This document shows, in pieces, positions 10,447-20,493 of a DNA stretch of 64,000 nucleotides. The DNA comes from Piezodorus guildinii. Lineage: Eukaryota > Arthropoda > Insecta > Hemiptera > Pentatomidae. The notes under the pieces are model-generated. The model was given only the letters and a program-made list of their open reading frames with translations, had not been told where the DNA came from and did not search any database. The first letter of the stretch is position 1, and every line of letters begins with the position of its first letter. The translations under genes and the position numbers were made by a program. The DNA lies in assembly GCA_023052935.1 (NCBI GenBank), contig CM041294.1, forward strand, positions 155,869,399 to 155,933,398, read 5' to 3'.

Positions 10447-11312
10447 TGAAGAGGTAGTGGATTTACAGAGGGAGCATGGATATCAAGGATCCTGAGTAGG
10501 TTAGAAGTGAGGATATCTACCATAGAGTCAATGGAAGAGGAAGTGTAAATTTCTTCCCATTTTAGGGATTCAAGGTCTGCTAGAATGGTTTCACGAGAGA
10601 GGGTTTCAAGGTTACGGAATGTTATAGTTTTAGGAAGGATTGCTGGAGTTTTAATATTGTAAGATATTTGGATTAAATCGTGGGATGACAAGAATGGAAC
10701 AGGTAATTGGGAGGAGGAAAGAAGGTTATCAGCTGTATCTATAACATAAACGTCCAACCAGGTATCAGTACAGCGGGTATGATGGGTAGGGGCAAAGGGA
10801 ACGATGAATAGATGGAGGGAGAAGAAGAGATTGTCTAAGTAAAGTCTGTCATTGGAATGCGAAAGGAGGTTGGTATTAAGGTCACCGGAAATAATTATGT
10901 TAGTGTAAAGAGGAACATATTTGTAAAGGATTGATTCAAAGGATTCATCGAAAGGTACTAAAGGAGGGCGGTAGGCTACAACATATAGGAGAGGATTTTC
11001 TTTGAAAGGGATTTCAATAAGGAGGAATTCGATATGCGGGTGCTCAGTTTGGGATGAAAATTCAAGGATTCGAAATCTAAGGCTATTGTGGACATAAAGC
11101 CCGACTCCTCCACCAGTACGGCAGATACGGTCGTGACGAATAAAGGAATAGTCTGGAAGGGAAACAGAAGAGGAAGGTATGTGGGGTTTTAACCATGTCT
11201 CGGAAACGGCAACAATATGGTAGAAATTTTGGGTGAAATATTGAAGGAATTCGTCATAATGAGCAGGTAAGGACTGCGCGTTAACGTGGCAGGTAGTTAG
11301 GATACTAGACAT
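10443..11312 (-). pseudogene. CR1-like AP endonuclease domain (N-terminal part of ORF2)
   Basis: 289 codons from a good Met. APE-type nuclease motifs: HVNAQSL (N11), VSETWL (E38), YRPP, GDLNTN (143-148), DTWLD (183-187) and SSHDLI (209-214). Compared with 50202-51155, about 230 bp between ...ILDIHAP and ...SLCKSTTSS are missing. The join is out of frame, giving a premature stop 4 bp into the RT frame. It therefore makes endonuclease only. The family-wide SSH in place of the usual SDH is treated as a separate finding. Confidence 0.85.
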
Positions 11313-11600
11313 GATGGAGATGAGATGGAAGGTGAAAAAGGAAGGAGGTAGGAAAGGAAAGACGCTGTAAGTATAAAACTATATTGAAAAACATTTGAAG
11401 AGAAAGAAAGACAGAAAAAATAAAATAAATACTAGTATATAAGAGAAAATAATATAGATATATACATGTATGCATACACACCCACACACAAATATACATA
11501 TAAACACAAACACAACATACATATATATGCATACAGATATCTTTGGGGCTAAAAATTAAATTTAAATTTGACGAACTAAAATAAAAAAAAATCACTGAAC
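11313..11600 (-). other. Inter-ORF / linker region of the CR1-like element
   Basis: Purine-rich near the ORF2 start (11313-11365), then a degenerate CA/TA microsatellite (11455-11545). No coding content of its own; the 96-codon frame across it is low-complexity. It joins the ORF1 remnant to ORF2 inside one insertion. Confidence 0.5.
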
Positions 11601-11619
11601 AATAAGATAAATGAAAAAA

Positions 11620-12260
11620 TAATATAGCATAGATTGTAACCGTAAAACTGTTAACCGATGGTAAGTTCCGACTGAAGCAATGAAGAAAACGGGAATCCGG
11701 ATGTCAAACAAAAACTTCGAGATCTTGTGCCTGTTCGATGTAGATAACTGGGTGCCGTCGTCTCTTCTGCACCGAACTCTTCCGCCAGCAAACCACACAT
11801 ATTTTAATTTTCCCGCCGTCTTCCTTTGCGGGCGAGCCAATAGAGATGCCGGTTGGCAGGGGTCATCTCCTCGCTTAGATATATCCGGTGGCAGTCATTT
11901 TCCTGCCAGCCGATATCCCTCGTAGTGAAGTCTCTTTTAATCATTCTACTTCTAATTAGCTCGTCCCGGATGGTCCGCTTGACAAAGCGAGCAATGACAG
12001 GGGGTGGTCTTGGGTCATCCTTCCTCTGCCTACGACGCTCCACTACGTCTAAGTCCTCCATTTTAATTTTAATTCCGAGACCTGCCGCTATGTTGTTCAC
12101 CAGAGCAGCGGGGGTTTCCCCGGACGGACCGGTATGCCCCTAATTTCTAATGAATTAGATAATAATCCCTGCTCGGCTCTGTTCAGCCGGACTTCCAGTT
12201 CGCCTACTCGGCACTTTAAGGCTTTATTTTCAGAAGATAGCTGTTCTATATATTTCGTCT
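11620..12260 (-). pseudogene. CR1-like ORF1 protein remnant (coiled coil plus RRM-like domain)
   Basis: Minus-strand frames give, in order, a coiled-coil segment (LEGQTKYIEQLSSENKALK ... VGELEVRLNRAE), then SLEIRGIP, typical of the RRM-like domain of ORF1 RNA-binding proteins. Next come VIARFVKRTIRDELIRSR, YLSEEMTPANRHLYWLARK and KYVWFAGGRVRCRRDDG, the C-terminal ORF1 signature. At least two frameshifts separate these blocks (near 12115 and near 11835). ORF1 proteins coat the element RNA as a chaperone. The N-terminus (any zinc finger) is missing, so the element is 5'-truncated or diverged there. Confidence 0.75.
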
Positions 12261-12280
12261 GTCCCTCAAGATGATAAATA

Positions 12281-12764
12281 TTAGTCTATACATAAATTAA
12301 ATGTATCAAATAACCTAGTTTTTGAAGCTACCGCTGCCTTAGAAAAGCAGCTGGCCAAAAACATAACAGTACATAGTTTTTGAATATGTATTATTTAATT
12401 TATTATTTTAGTTTACCTTTTGATAATTAATTTTACGTCCACACTGTTCTGGTCATTACACTTATTTTAATTTTATTCTTAAGGGTCTATATTTCTAGAA
12501 TAATAAAGACTTTTATTGATTTAATTTCATTCCATTACCACATATCATATATAAATAAATTTTCTCTGTAAAAGCTAAAAATATATTCTGACAATGCTTT
12601 CCGATAATATGAAATTTAAAAAATACTAAGAACAAACCCTTTAATTAATAATAAGCTTAAATATAGTAGAATGCAGAAAGCTTAGTAATTCTTATATTTT
12701 TAGAATAAGCTGGTGCCCAGAGAAAATCCTCTTTGAAACAATGCTTTTCGTAATAATTCTATTT
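12281..12764. repeat. Repeat X, right flank, then AT-rich DNA
   Basis: 12290-12370 contains CTAGTTTTTGAAG and CTGCCTTAG blocks that recur at 14510-14560. This is the other side of the site where the CR1-like element inserted. Nothing recognisable from about 12400 to 12764. Confidence 0.5.
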
Positions 12765-13020
12765 ATAATAGAATAGAATAGAAAATTATTCAGGGACTAG
12801 GCCCTCTAAGAATAACGGTTATATACAATTGAATTATATAATATGTGAAATGTCTGGCCAATAGACAAACGAAACATGATTAATTATTATTTACAATAGT
12901 GAAATTAGGAGAAATACTAGAGGGAAAAAAAATTTAAATTTTGTCTTCAGAAAAAAAACACCTTATTTTTAACAAAATGAAATCAAAAGACGGTTAACAG
13001 TAATCTTTATTCATTCAATG
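12765..13020 (-). mobile_element. CR1-like LINE 3' end, truncated copy
   Basis: A short GAATA-type tail (12765-12782) is followed by the conserved hairpin (about 12785-12815, stem GGG/CCC plus TTATTC/GAATAA). Next is a block containing TGTCTGGCCAATAGACAAAC, matching 4945-4965. Only 3' UTR is present, as usual for 5'-truncated insertions. Confidence 0.75.
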
Positions 13021-13244
13021 TATATTGAACAGACATTATATTTATATTTTAAAAATATGTGATAAGTTTGATTCTATAAGTGCCTATATTCTATATTTTT
13101 AATTATACTACGCTTCTACTTATTTTAAATAATTCTCATTATTTTAAGTTTAATATGATGTTAATATGGTACTATCCAGTTTGTTTTATGTTTGTATATT
13201 GTTAATTTTTTTTATGGAGTACTTAAATAAGAATCGGGATAAAA

Positions 13245-13671
13245 AAAAATTTTTTTCAGTTTTCTCCTTTAGTTGTTTTTTTTTAATTCGCACAACTTAC
13301 ATATTTTCCTGTTTTTGATGAGTGGTAACAAGATAATACAGTTATTTTTATAGAATTAACAAAATTAAAGGTACTTTAAAGAAAGAAAATTTAAAATATC
13401 GGCATTTAATCCCTGTCAGACTATTTTAATCAGAATGAAACCTACATGATATTAAAGCCCATTTAACTTTACATCGACATAGCGAGTTTAATCAAAGTCG
13501 TGGGAACCGTTTTTGAGAAAATAAAAAAAAAAGGTGCAAAATGCATGGTATAAAGTGCCTCTTCTGGTAAGCTCATTTTGATGAAAAAAGTTTTGTCACG
13601 TCTCGGGCGTATAGTTGCCTTAAATATAAAATTTTAGTTTCATAGGACTTATTTTTTCCGCCCGGGAGTTA

Positions 13672-13733
<62 letters not shown>

Positions 13734-13875
13734 ACACACACACACAGACCTTTTTGCGGGACTTGGTTATTTGGACTCAGGGGACCCTAAAACGTGTATT
13801 TCCGTTTAAAACTGGAATTCCGAAATTTTCACGATCGCAATACTTCCTATATATAGTAATAAAGGGGAATGCGAA
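13245..13875 (+). mobile_element. H element, 3' two-thirds with expanded CA microsatellite
   Basis: Aligned with H from the CAGTTTTCTCCTTTAGTTG block to the 3' end. It includes a (CA)n tract at 13671-13747, the longest in the window, at the position where all H copies have a short CA run. The terminal hairpin is degraded (13850-13870). 5' end missing. Confidence 0.8.
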
Positions 13876-14044
13876 AATAAATTTTATTATTAGTTTGGTT
13901 TCTGGAATGCCTAAGTTGTGAGATGTTCACTGCACAGATAATTATCATTAAAGAACGGTTAAAAAGAATGAATTTTCAGTTTAATTCTGTAGTGCAACCC
14001 ACATAATAATAATATCTCACAATTTAACTAAATATTTACACAAT

Positions 14045-14600
14045 AAAAAAAAATACGAGCACCTAATTGAAGCAAAAAAAAATCAAAAATATTAATTGAT
14101 GTAAAATAAATTGTTTATATTTAAGGTCATTTAAATAATTTTTTTTTTTTATTGAAACTTGCCTAATTTAATCTAACCTTGCATTTCACGTTCCACGATG
14201 CAATTCTTAGTGTAGGGTCATCACTCCCTACGACTAATTTTGTGAGTGGCCACCATTTGGCTGACGGGTCTCACATACACGGGGGAGAGGCTGTGAGTGA
14301 ATCCCCATTTTTTACATCCTTATAAAAGTCCCGCCGTGACTGGGATTTGAACTCAGAACCTGTAGCATGAGAGACTAGCGCGCTAGTCACTCAGCCACGG
14401 GCTCCCCAGGGATGGACACCTACTGGGATCCGATAAACACGATACCTTTAGGAAATAAATAAAATAGTTTCACTAAATATAGTTTATATTTTGATTAAAA
14501 ATATCAATTTATCTAGTTTTTGAAGGATCTGCTGCCTTAGCAAAAACATAGTTCAAAAATATATATAATACAGTTGTAAATATCATCAATAAATATGTAA
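14045..14600. repeat. Repeat X, second locus, interrupted by a SINE
   Basis: Starts AATACGAGCACCTAATTGAAG as at 3928. It continues through ATAAATTGTTTATATTTAAG (about 14109), GAAACTTGCCTAATTTAATC and, after the SINE, CTGGGATCCGATAAACACGA (about 14425). It ends with the CTGCCTTAG block that also follows the CR1-like insertion at 12290. It therefore preserves the arrangement of X without the CR1-like insert. Confidence 0.6.
14195..14412 (-). mobile_element. tRNA-derived SINE inserted in repeat X
   Basis: Minus-strand head: GAGCCCGTGGCTGAGTGACT (box A area) and GAGTTCAAATCCC (box B) near 14340-14408. The body ends with the block TAGGGTCATCACTCCCTACG (plus strand, about 14212). The same head and body occur at 63035-63238, and a diverged copy at 37195-37440. 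It splits repeat X between CCTTGCAT and CCTACTGGG. Confidence 0.75.
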
Positions 14601-14604
14601 AAAT

Positions 14605-15504
14605 ATTAGTGTGCGGGCACCAGATTTTCTTTAAACTAGACTACAAATCAAACAGTATGAGTAGTGTGTTAAGAGCATTTTAATCAAAATGAACAGCCAA
14701 AGGGAACGTTGAGTATAGTTTCAGAAGAGAAAACGTGATTGAAATGGTATATCGAAAGCCACGGAGTAAATTCGAAACAATCTGCACGTGCCCATTAGCG
14801 TGTACCGTAGTTGTTTTCCTTTTACTAATGACTTCATAGAACTTCTTAAGGGTTATTTATTGGCTTGAGAATATGAGAGGCGTGGCGGAGGGAATATTAG
14901 CCGTGGCTGAATATCTCAAGGCCCTTCGGGGGAGATGATGCAGCGTAATTTACTGCAATTATTTAGGCGGAACGAGGGAGTGAGTCTGTGTGTGTGTGAG
15001 AGAGAGAGATTAGCGATGCACCGCGCGATGCACATGCTGTAATTATAAATCCTTTTGTTGCACACACGTGCCTCCAGCTCTTTTTCCTTTTGCCTTCCAG
15101 CTCTCCTCCCACTTAAAGGCAGATTTACGATTCATTTTCGATATTATCTTCTTTTAGGGCTCTGTATTTCTTGTTTAAATAAATGCCTATTGCTCAAATT
15201 ATTGAATTTAAATGCACAGATTGTCCATGGCAAATTTCATGAAAATTTAATTTTATAGATCTTCGTTTTGGCTCTTATTACACCTCAAGTATTCTAAAGC
15301 TCGTACAGATTTTTATAATAAAATTTACTTTTTACTTTTTCTACTTAAAATGAATCAGAAAGCTAATGTTTATTTATACGCCTTTAATCCTCATGGAATG
15401 ATCTGTTTACACGCTGAATTCGTCTTTATTGAGGCACATTGGTGTAGTTTATTGCAAATTAACATGAGTGACAATTCAGTTCATTTTCGGCATATTATGC
15501 TTTT
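14605..15504. other. Region without genes; one H tip and a low-copy, GC-richer stretch
   Basis: 14605-14632 is a tip of an H 5' end in minus orientation (GTGCGGGCACCAGATTTTC). From about 14700 to 15130 base composition rises and I find no match elsewhere in the window. It includes a TG/GA microsatellite at 14985-15010. 15130-15504 is AT-rich. No convincing ORF. This is the likeliest place here for single-copy, possibly regulatory DNA, but nothing proves that. Confidence 0.35.
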
Positions 15505-16353
15505 AGAATAGATTAAAGTATTTTTTAAAACAGTAAGTGATAAAAATTAGTGAAACCATTAAAGAATAAATTAAATGGAATTTCTATAGAAACATGTGTT
15601 TTATTAAAAAATCTATTATATTATTATCTAAGACAATCACTTAGTCTTATCAACTTTTTATCACTCTCTATTAACTTTTACAAGCTCTTGTTTATTAGAT
15701 AATATTTTTGTCTAAAATCTTTAGCTTTCCAACGGTTTATTGCACATGTATATTACTGGTTTTATGTTCAAAAACGAAAAATTGCATTATGATTTTTTTT
15801 TTCAGTTTTCTCCTTTAGTTACTTTTCAAATTTGCTCAACTTGCATATTTAGCTGTTATTTATCAATGCTAACTAGATAATATGGTTATTTTTATAAAAT
15901 ATACAAAATTAAATGTACTTTAGAAGAAGAAAATTTAAAATATCGACATTTAAGCCCTGTCAGACTATTTTCTATCAGAATAAAACCTACATGATATTAA
16001 AAAACATTAAATTTTACATCGATATAGCGAGTTTAATCTAAATCGTCAAAACCGTTTTCGAGAAAATCGATGCACGGTATAAAGTCGCTCTTCTAGTAAG
16101 CTTATTTTGATGACAAATGTTTTGTAACGTCTCTGGCGTATAGTTGTCATAAATATGAAATTTCAGTTTCATAGGACTTTTCGTTTCCGCCGGGGAGTTA
16201 CCACACAAACACACACACACAGACCTTTTTGCAGGACTTAGTTATTTGGACTCAGGGGACCCTAAAACGAGTATTTCCGTTGAAAACTGGAATTCGAAAA
16301 TTTTCACTATCGCAATACATTCTCTTACTATATATAGTAAGTGAAAGTAAAAA
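15505..16353 (+). mobile_element. H element, nearly complete, 5' tip lost
   Basis: Runs from the block TAAAAATTAGTGAAACCATT to the terminal hairpin CTTACTATATATAGTAAG and GTGAAAGT (16325-16352), with a CA run at 16202-16222. The 5' terminus TCTGGTGC...CTTACC is not present. It contains no protein-coding gene; the 60- and 86-codon frames across its end recur as noise in other copies. Confidence 0.85.
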
Positions 16354-16354
16354 A

Positions 16355-16692
16355 AGGGGGAAAATGCAGCCCAACTTGCAAGAAAGATTCGTGCCCCGCC
16401 GTATTCTCCTGACATTGCTCCTTCGAAATTCCATCTTCTCCGTTCCCTCGAAAATTTTTACAACGGAAATCCTACTCTTCAGAAGATGACGTCAAAACGG
16501 ATCTTTTATTGTTCTTCAGGAGTAAGGACAGTGGTTTTTGGAAAAAAGGGATAACGAACCTTCCAAGCTTTTGGGAAAGGGTAACCGCTAACGGTGGTAA
16601 CTATTTTGTGGATTAAATACATAAATTTTAAGCTCTTCATCAATTTTAATATTTGTCCAAATTTCTCTATGAAATTTCTGGACAACCCAATG
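16355..16692 (+). pseudogene. mariner-like transposase C-terminus (family 2)
   Basis: Plus-strand frames read PPYSPDIAPS (with the last catalytic Asp of the mariner triad), then LENFYNG and KDSGFWKKGITNLPSFWERV, then NGGNYFVD followed by a stop. At least two frameshifts. The 3' part ends with TTTCTGGACAACCCAA (about 16676-16691), a plausible terminal inverted repeat. It abuts the 3' end of the H copy. The N-terminal two-thirds are gone. Confidence 0.75.
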
Positions 16693-16778
16693 TATTATTT
16701 AAACTAAATCTATGTTTACAACGAAACTGATTAAACGTTTTATTTAAATTAACTTTAAAATTTACTACAACACTTACT

Positions 16779-17268
16779 AGACAAACGTTTAAAACTTCCA
16801 GTATATTACAAAAGACTCATCTACATCACAATTATCAGACCTATTTGGACCTATGGAATCGAGCTTTGGGGCTCTACGAAATCATCTAATTCCTCCCACA
16901 TCCAGTCCTTACAATCCGAAATCCTTCGCAAAATCCTGAATGCTCCTTATTTTGTCACAAATCAACTCCTCCATAATGACCTAAACATCCCATTTGTTGC
17001 AGACATAGTCCGTGATCGATACTCCTCTTTTCATTCTAAACTCCCTGCCCATAGAATCCCACTTGTCCGTAATTTATCTTCCTCAGATATCCCTGATAAC
17101 CCTCTAAGGCGACTGAAAAGAAGGTGGCCTCGGGACCTACTGTCTTAAAATAGTTAGTGAAGTGCTAAATGGGACATTTTCATGTCTTTTTATTTTCATT
17201 CAACATATTTACTTATTGTGTTCTTTAATACAGTTGTAAATTACTATCAATAAATAAAAATAAAAACT
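16779..17268 (+). pseudogene. Jockey family A, RT C-terminal fragment and 3' UTR
   Basis: The open frame starts KRLKLPVYYKRLIYITIIRP, continues WTYGIELWGSTKSSN and ends RRLKRRWPRDLLS at the stop (17147-17149). The 3' UTR runs to an A-rich tail at about 17268. About 123 codons are free of stops, cleaner than the copy at 1-414. It lacks the catalytic RT core: 5'-truncated. Confidence 0.8.
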
Positions 17269-17362
17269 TTAAAATGTTTAAATTTGTTTATTTAATTGGT
17301 CTTAAGTCGATTTTAACAGCCGAGGTAAATGAAAGTCGTGTGTTGCCCGCACCTGATTTTTC
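17269..17362 (-). mobile_element. H element 5' end only
   Basis: Contains the sub-terminal GAGGTAAATGAAAGTCGTG and the tip GTTGCCCGCACC plus TGATTTTT at 17325-17362. It follows directly on the Jockey tail, as the copy at 2770-2806 precedes one. Confidence 0.75.
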
Positions 17363-17934
17363 TATAGATTCTTAAATAGACATACGTGCGTAACAATGTA
17401 TTTTTTTTTTTTTTTTTTAATTAGCTTCATTTACCACCTGTACAAAATAGCTTTTTTATGAAGTATAAGGAAAATCAAATAATCCCTCACATGACGATTT
17501 CACGGATGAAAGGAAGCTTAGTGGACAAATCATCAGGGTTTCAGAGAAATCCTCAAGGAATGTATTGGAAAAATGGGATGATAAAATCTAACGGTCAAAG
17601 GACGGCCACGTTGAAAGGGCTAATACTTCCAGCCCAGAAAGGACGCTATATGAAGGAGGAGTTGCAGAGATAAAATATTTCTCCTGAAGGGGAGGGGGAG
17701 GGGGGATTGAAGGAGGAAATATATCCCCACCCACTGCCACATAGATATAAACTTAATTAACTATCTCAGCGCGCTCTGGAAAACTCGTTAGCAACTAATA
17801 AAGCTTTGGACTATTTTCTATGGTCAGCGTCAGGCGGAAAGATTCATCTCTTTCATCTCAATAATGAAGGAACTTATAAATAAAATTTTAGTTGTATTAA
17901 GTACACTTATACCTATCTAGAACTTTTACAGTGC
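17363..17934. other. No recognised feature
   Basis: T-run at 17400-17419. A 71-codon frame at 17458-17673 has no recognisable motif and no sign of being a gene. 17690-17720 is a G-rich purine tract. Confidence 0.4.
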
Positions 17935-18240
17935 ATGATCAGAGCTGGACTACTGTTCTCCGTGTCACGGGTTCGAACCCAGTTGTGGGAGAGTAATTAT
18001 TTATTTTGTCATTTCATCCATTATCCAGTAGGGATGACCCTACAGAGGCCCACACAGCCTCTATAGAGAGGGTACGTGGAGTAAGGATATAGGAAGGTTT
18101 TTCGGCCAGCAAGGATTGGAATAGGAAGATACCAAGTAGGTATTTAGTCGTGATTCCATTGATTGGTGATTATATCGTGATGATAGAGCCACTTTTGACC
18201 ATCATAACAGTGAGAGACGTGTGACTGTCTGGAGAGGCCA
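17935..18240 (+). mobile_element. SINE-like repeat with good box B
   Basis: TCACGGGTTCGAACCCAG at about 17967 is a near-perfect RNA polymerase III box B; GATCAGAGCTGGACTACTG upstream is a weak box A region. No closed cloverleaf is apparent. The body has ATGACCCTACAGAGG and a terminal region without homology to the other SINEs here. Could be a separate SINE family. Confidence 0.45.
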
Positions 18241-18955
18241 TTCATAATTCTTATAAACCTATTCATTAATCTTTTTAGTTTCATCTCGTATATGTAGCAA
18301 ACCCACATACTATCCTACTTTCAACGCAAGACAATCTTTTTTCATTTTATCAAAATCCAAGAGTTATGGATTAATTCATTTTTTGTTATTTATTTGGAAA
18401 TTGTTCAGCTCTATTATTTTGTTTCAAATAATGAAAATAATTCGGACGTCAAAATCAAAATCAAAATAATTCAAAATCAAAATAATTAAATCATCAAAAG
18501 CAATTTTGTTTGTTCGTTTAGTCATCCTTCGGCGGATTGTCAGAGTTACCAACTTATAGAGGGCCAAAAACCATATCCTGCATCAAGAATTAGTATTTCC
18601 AACGGTGCCTGAATATATCAGCCGGAGGCACATCAAATTTATTGATGGGCTGAATGCCTGTGCTAATCCATTGTTTTCTGATATCACTCCACCACCTAAG
18701 CCTGGGAGGTGGCAAGGATCACTTCTTCTCGTTAACGTTGTCGCCGAGGAAACTAGTTCGGACTATGTCTGAACTCAATTATTTGCCAAAACCTGAAGAA
18801 TGGTCCCTCCCATTTTGTGATTGATACATAAAGGCATAGAAGCCCTTGGAATGTTAATAGTGCATGCAGCGCATATGTGTACATATCGTATTTGTATTGT
18901 ATTTTGTGTAAAAATAAAACCAGCGGGTATGAAAAAAAATTGTTTCTTTAGTCAT
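18241..18955 (-). other. AT-rich DNA with a possible LINE C-terminal scrap
   Basis: On the minus strand about 18620-18770 reads PPRLRWWSDIRKQWISTGIQ and, after a few residues, PPADIFRHRWKY followed by a stop. The RW...DI spacing recalls the C-termini of RTE-type LINEs, but the match is weak. 18420-18490 holds short AAATCAAAAT repeats. Nothing else seen. Confidence 0.25.
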
Positions 18956-18959
18956 TATG

Positions 18960-19135
18960 CTACTGTTGCTAATCTGTTTATATCAGGATACGGATCTTTA
19001 ACGAGTAACTGACACTGCCTGTGTACCTGACACAACGATTTTTTACTAGCATTAAAATATCCTGACCGGTGGATTTATAACACCAGGAGACTGTTATGCT
19101 AGGCTACTACACTACAGGTGACCCCGATTTTGATA
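18960..19135 (-). mobile_element. tRNA-derived SINE
   Basis: On the minus strand the head GTCACCTGTAGTGTAGTAGC and CTAGCATAACAGTC starts near 19130. The body shares GATCTTTAAC(G/A)AGTA with the SINE at 36740-36968. The box B region is decayed. Confidence 0.55.
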
Positions 19136-19444
19136 TGGAAGAATCTTACTTTTTCGGGTAGAAAAATTTCTTTTGGAGAAAAAATATGAAGGTTTAGCAT
19201 ACTTCTAAGCCTATCAGGGTTATTATATCACAGAAACATAGGTTAATACAATTTTTACTTAGCTGAATTGTTTTAAATAAGGCAGTAGCTATTTTATTTT
19301 ATTTTTTCTCTGGAGCTGTTTCTCCTTTTTTTTTCCAAATTTCCTGTGCATACATTACTATTCCCAATGAGCAAAATCAACAAGGTTTTCTTAATCGACC
19401 TTTGCAACTGATATCTACTGTATGTAGAATTATAATTAGGGAGT

Positions 19445-19735
19445 ATGCGACTTTCTATCCATCATCGTCATTATCAATCGACTCTACAAGCCATCACTGG
19501 GTTCTTGCCTCCTCAAGTAGCTTTCGGACCAGTTGGTTCTGTTGAGTGCCGCTGTCCTCCAGCTCCCAACACAGGTTTCTCGAATCTTCCCTCACACCAT
19601 CAGCCCATCGTAGTTTGGGGCGGCCTCTTGCTCGTGTTCCATGCAGCTCTTCATCGAGGAGCTTCCTGGGAATTTCCTGTGCCTCCATCCTGGCTACATG
19701 ACCTGCCTATAGAAGCCTGCCCATCTTAGCTTTCG
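19445..19735 (-). pseudogene. LINE C-terminal fragment (RTE-like)
   Basis: The minus strand reads ARMEAQEIPRKLLDEEL, then ARGRPKLRWADGVREDSRNL, a pattern shared with C-termini of RTE-type ORFs (the R-x-P-R-K-L block and GRP..RW..D). It ends in GTGATGGC and a short ATGATG tract near 19450. No RT core. It is a different lineage from the fragments at 25420 and 57583. Confidence 0.6.
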
Positions 19736-20493
19736 ATACAAGAAATCCAAAATAGATAAAATATTCTCACTAAGATGGATAAGTAGGACATATACTAAAA
19801 TTAAGTATTTTGGATCTGATGATATTTTAAGTAATATGACACCCCCATAAGGAGGGAGCTTTACAAAGAAATGTCTGAAATAGCTCAGTGACTTGAAAAT
19901 ATATAAATTTCTTAATTATCATTAAATATAACAACAGTTAAATGTGTATATATTCCATTGTTATATGTATTATTTCAAAGACAAACGAGAAACGAATATT
20001 CAGATAAATGGATATACAGGAGAGTAATAATGAAGTCTAAATGAAACTGAAGTGGTAAGAGGAGTAATTTTAGCTAATGTCAGAGTTGAATTCCTATCAT
20101 CATGAAATTAGAGTCGAGTACCCTTCAGTATTTCAGTTGAATGACGTTACAGTTATTTTATTACATAAACGTCTAACACATAATCTTGCAAAATATTTTA
20201 CGTTGGTTAGCTTCTAACTTAATTAACTTTAATTTGTTCAAATGTTTAATGAATGGTCTTTAAATAAACATATAATTTTAATATAATTCTAGAAAAAATC
20301 TGAAAACCATTTTCGAATATCAAAATATTTTTGCATATGAAAGAAAAAAATAAGGATGGAAATTTTAGGCTTAACAAAGTTGTAAAACATTAAGTTATAT
20401 ACTTACCTGTTCATATAGAATCGATACAATAACCAATAGGATAAAGACCCTCCTTAAAAAACGTATGCGCTATATATAAAAATAGAAGATTAA
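19736..20493. other. No recognised feature
   Basis: AT-rich with no shared repeat or coding-like frame that I can see. Confidence 0.45.

Larger units (their letters stand above)
8153..12274 (-). mobile_element. CR1-like non-LTR retrotransposon, near full length (~4.1 kb)
   Basis: Minus-strand element: ORF1 remnant (12255-11620), a 300-bp AT/CA-rich linker (11600-11313), endonuclease (11312-10443), RT (10446-8764), 3' UTR, hairpin (about 8182-8216) and TTCTA tail (8153-8177). Repeat X resumes at about 12290 (compare 14480-14530), so the whole interval is one insertion. TAAATA on the left (about 8149-8154) and at 12275-12280 may be the target duplication. The microsatellite tail in place of poly(A) fits the CR1/L2/Kiri lineages; the exact clade is an inference. 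Confidence 0.8.

Noticed and set aside
16229..16489. Recurrent short ORF (GIRKFSRSQY-type) at the 3' end of H copies, also at 35610-35816
   Set aside because: It follows from repeated H sequence. Frames are broken by the variable CA tract and hairpin and differ among copies, so no protein is conserved.
17950..18000. Possible functional tRNA gene with a perfect box B
   Set aside because: No acceptor or anticodon stem can be formed around it. Best seen as a SINE-like head.
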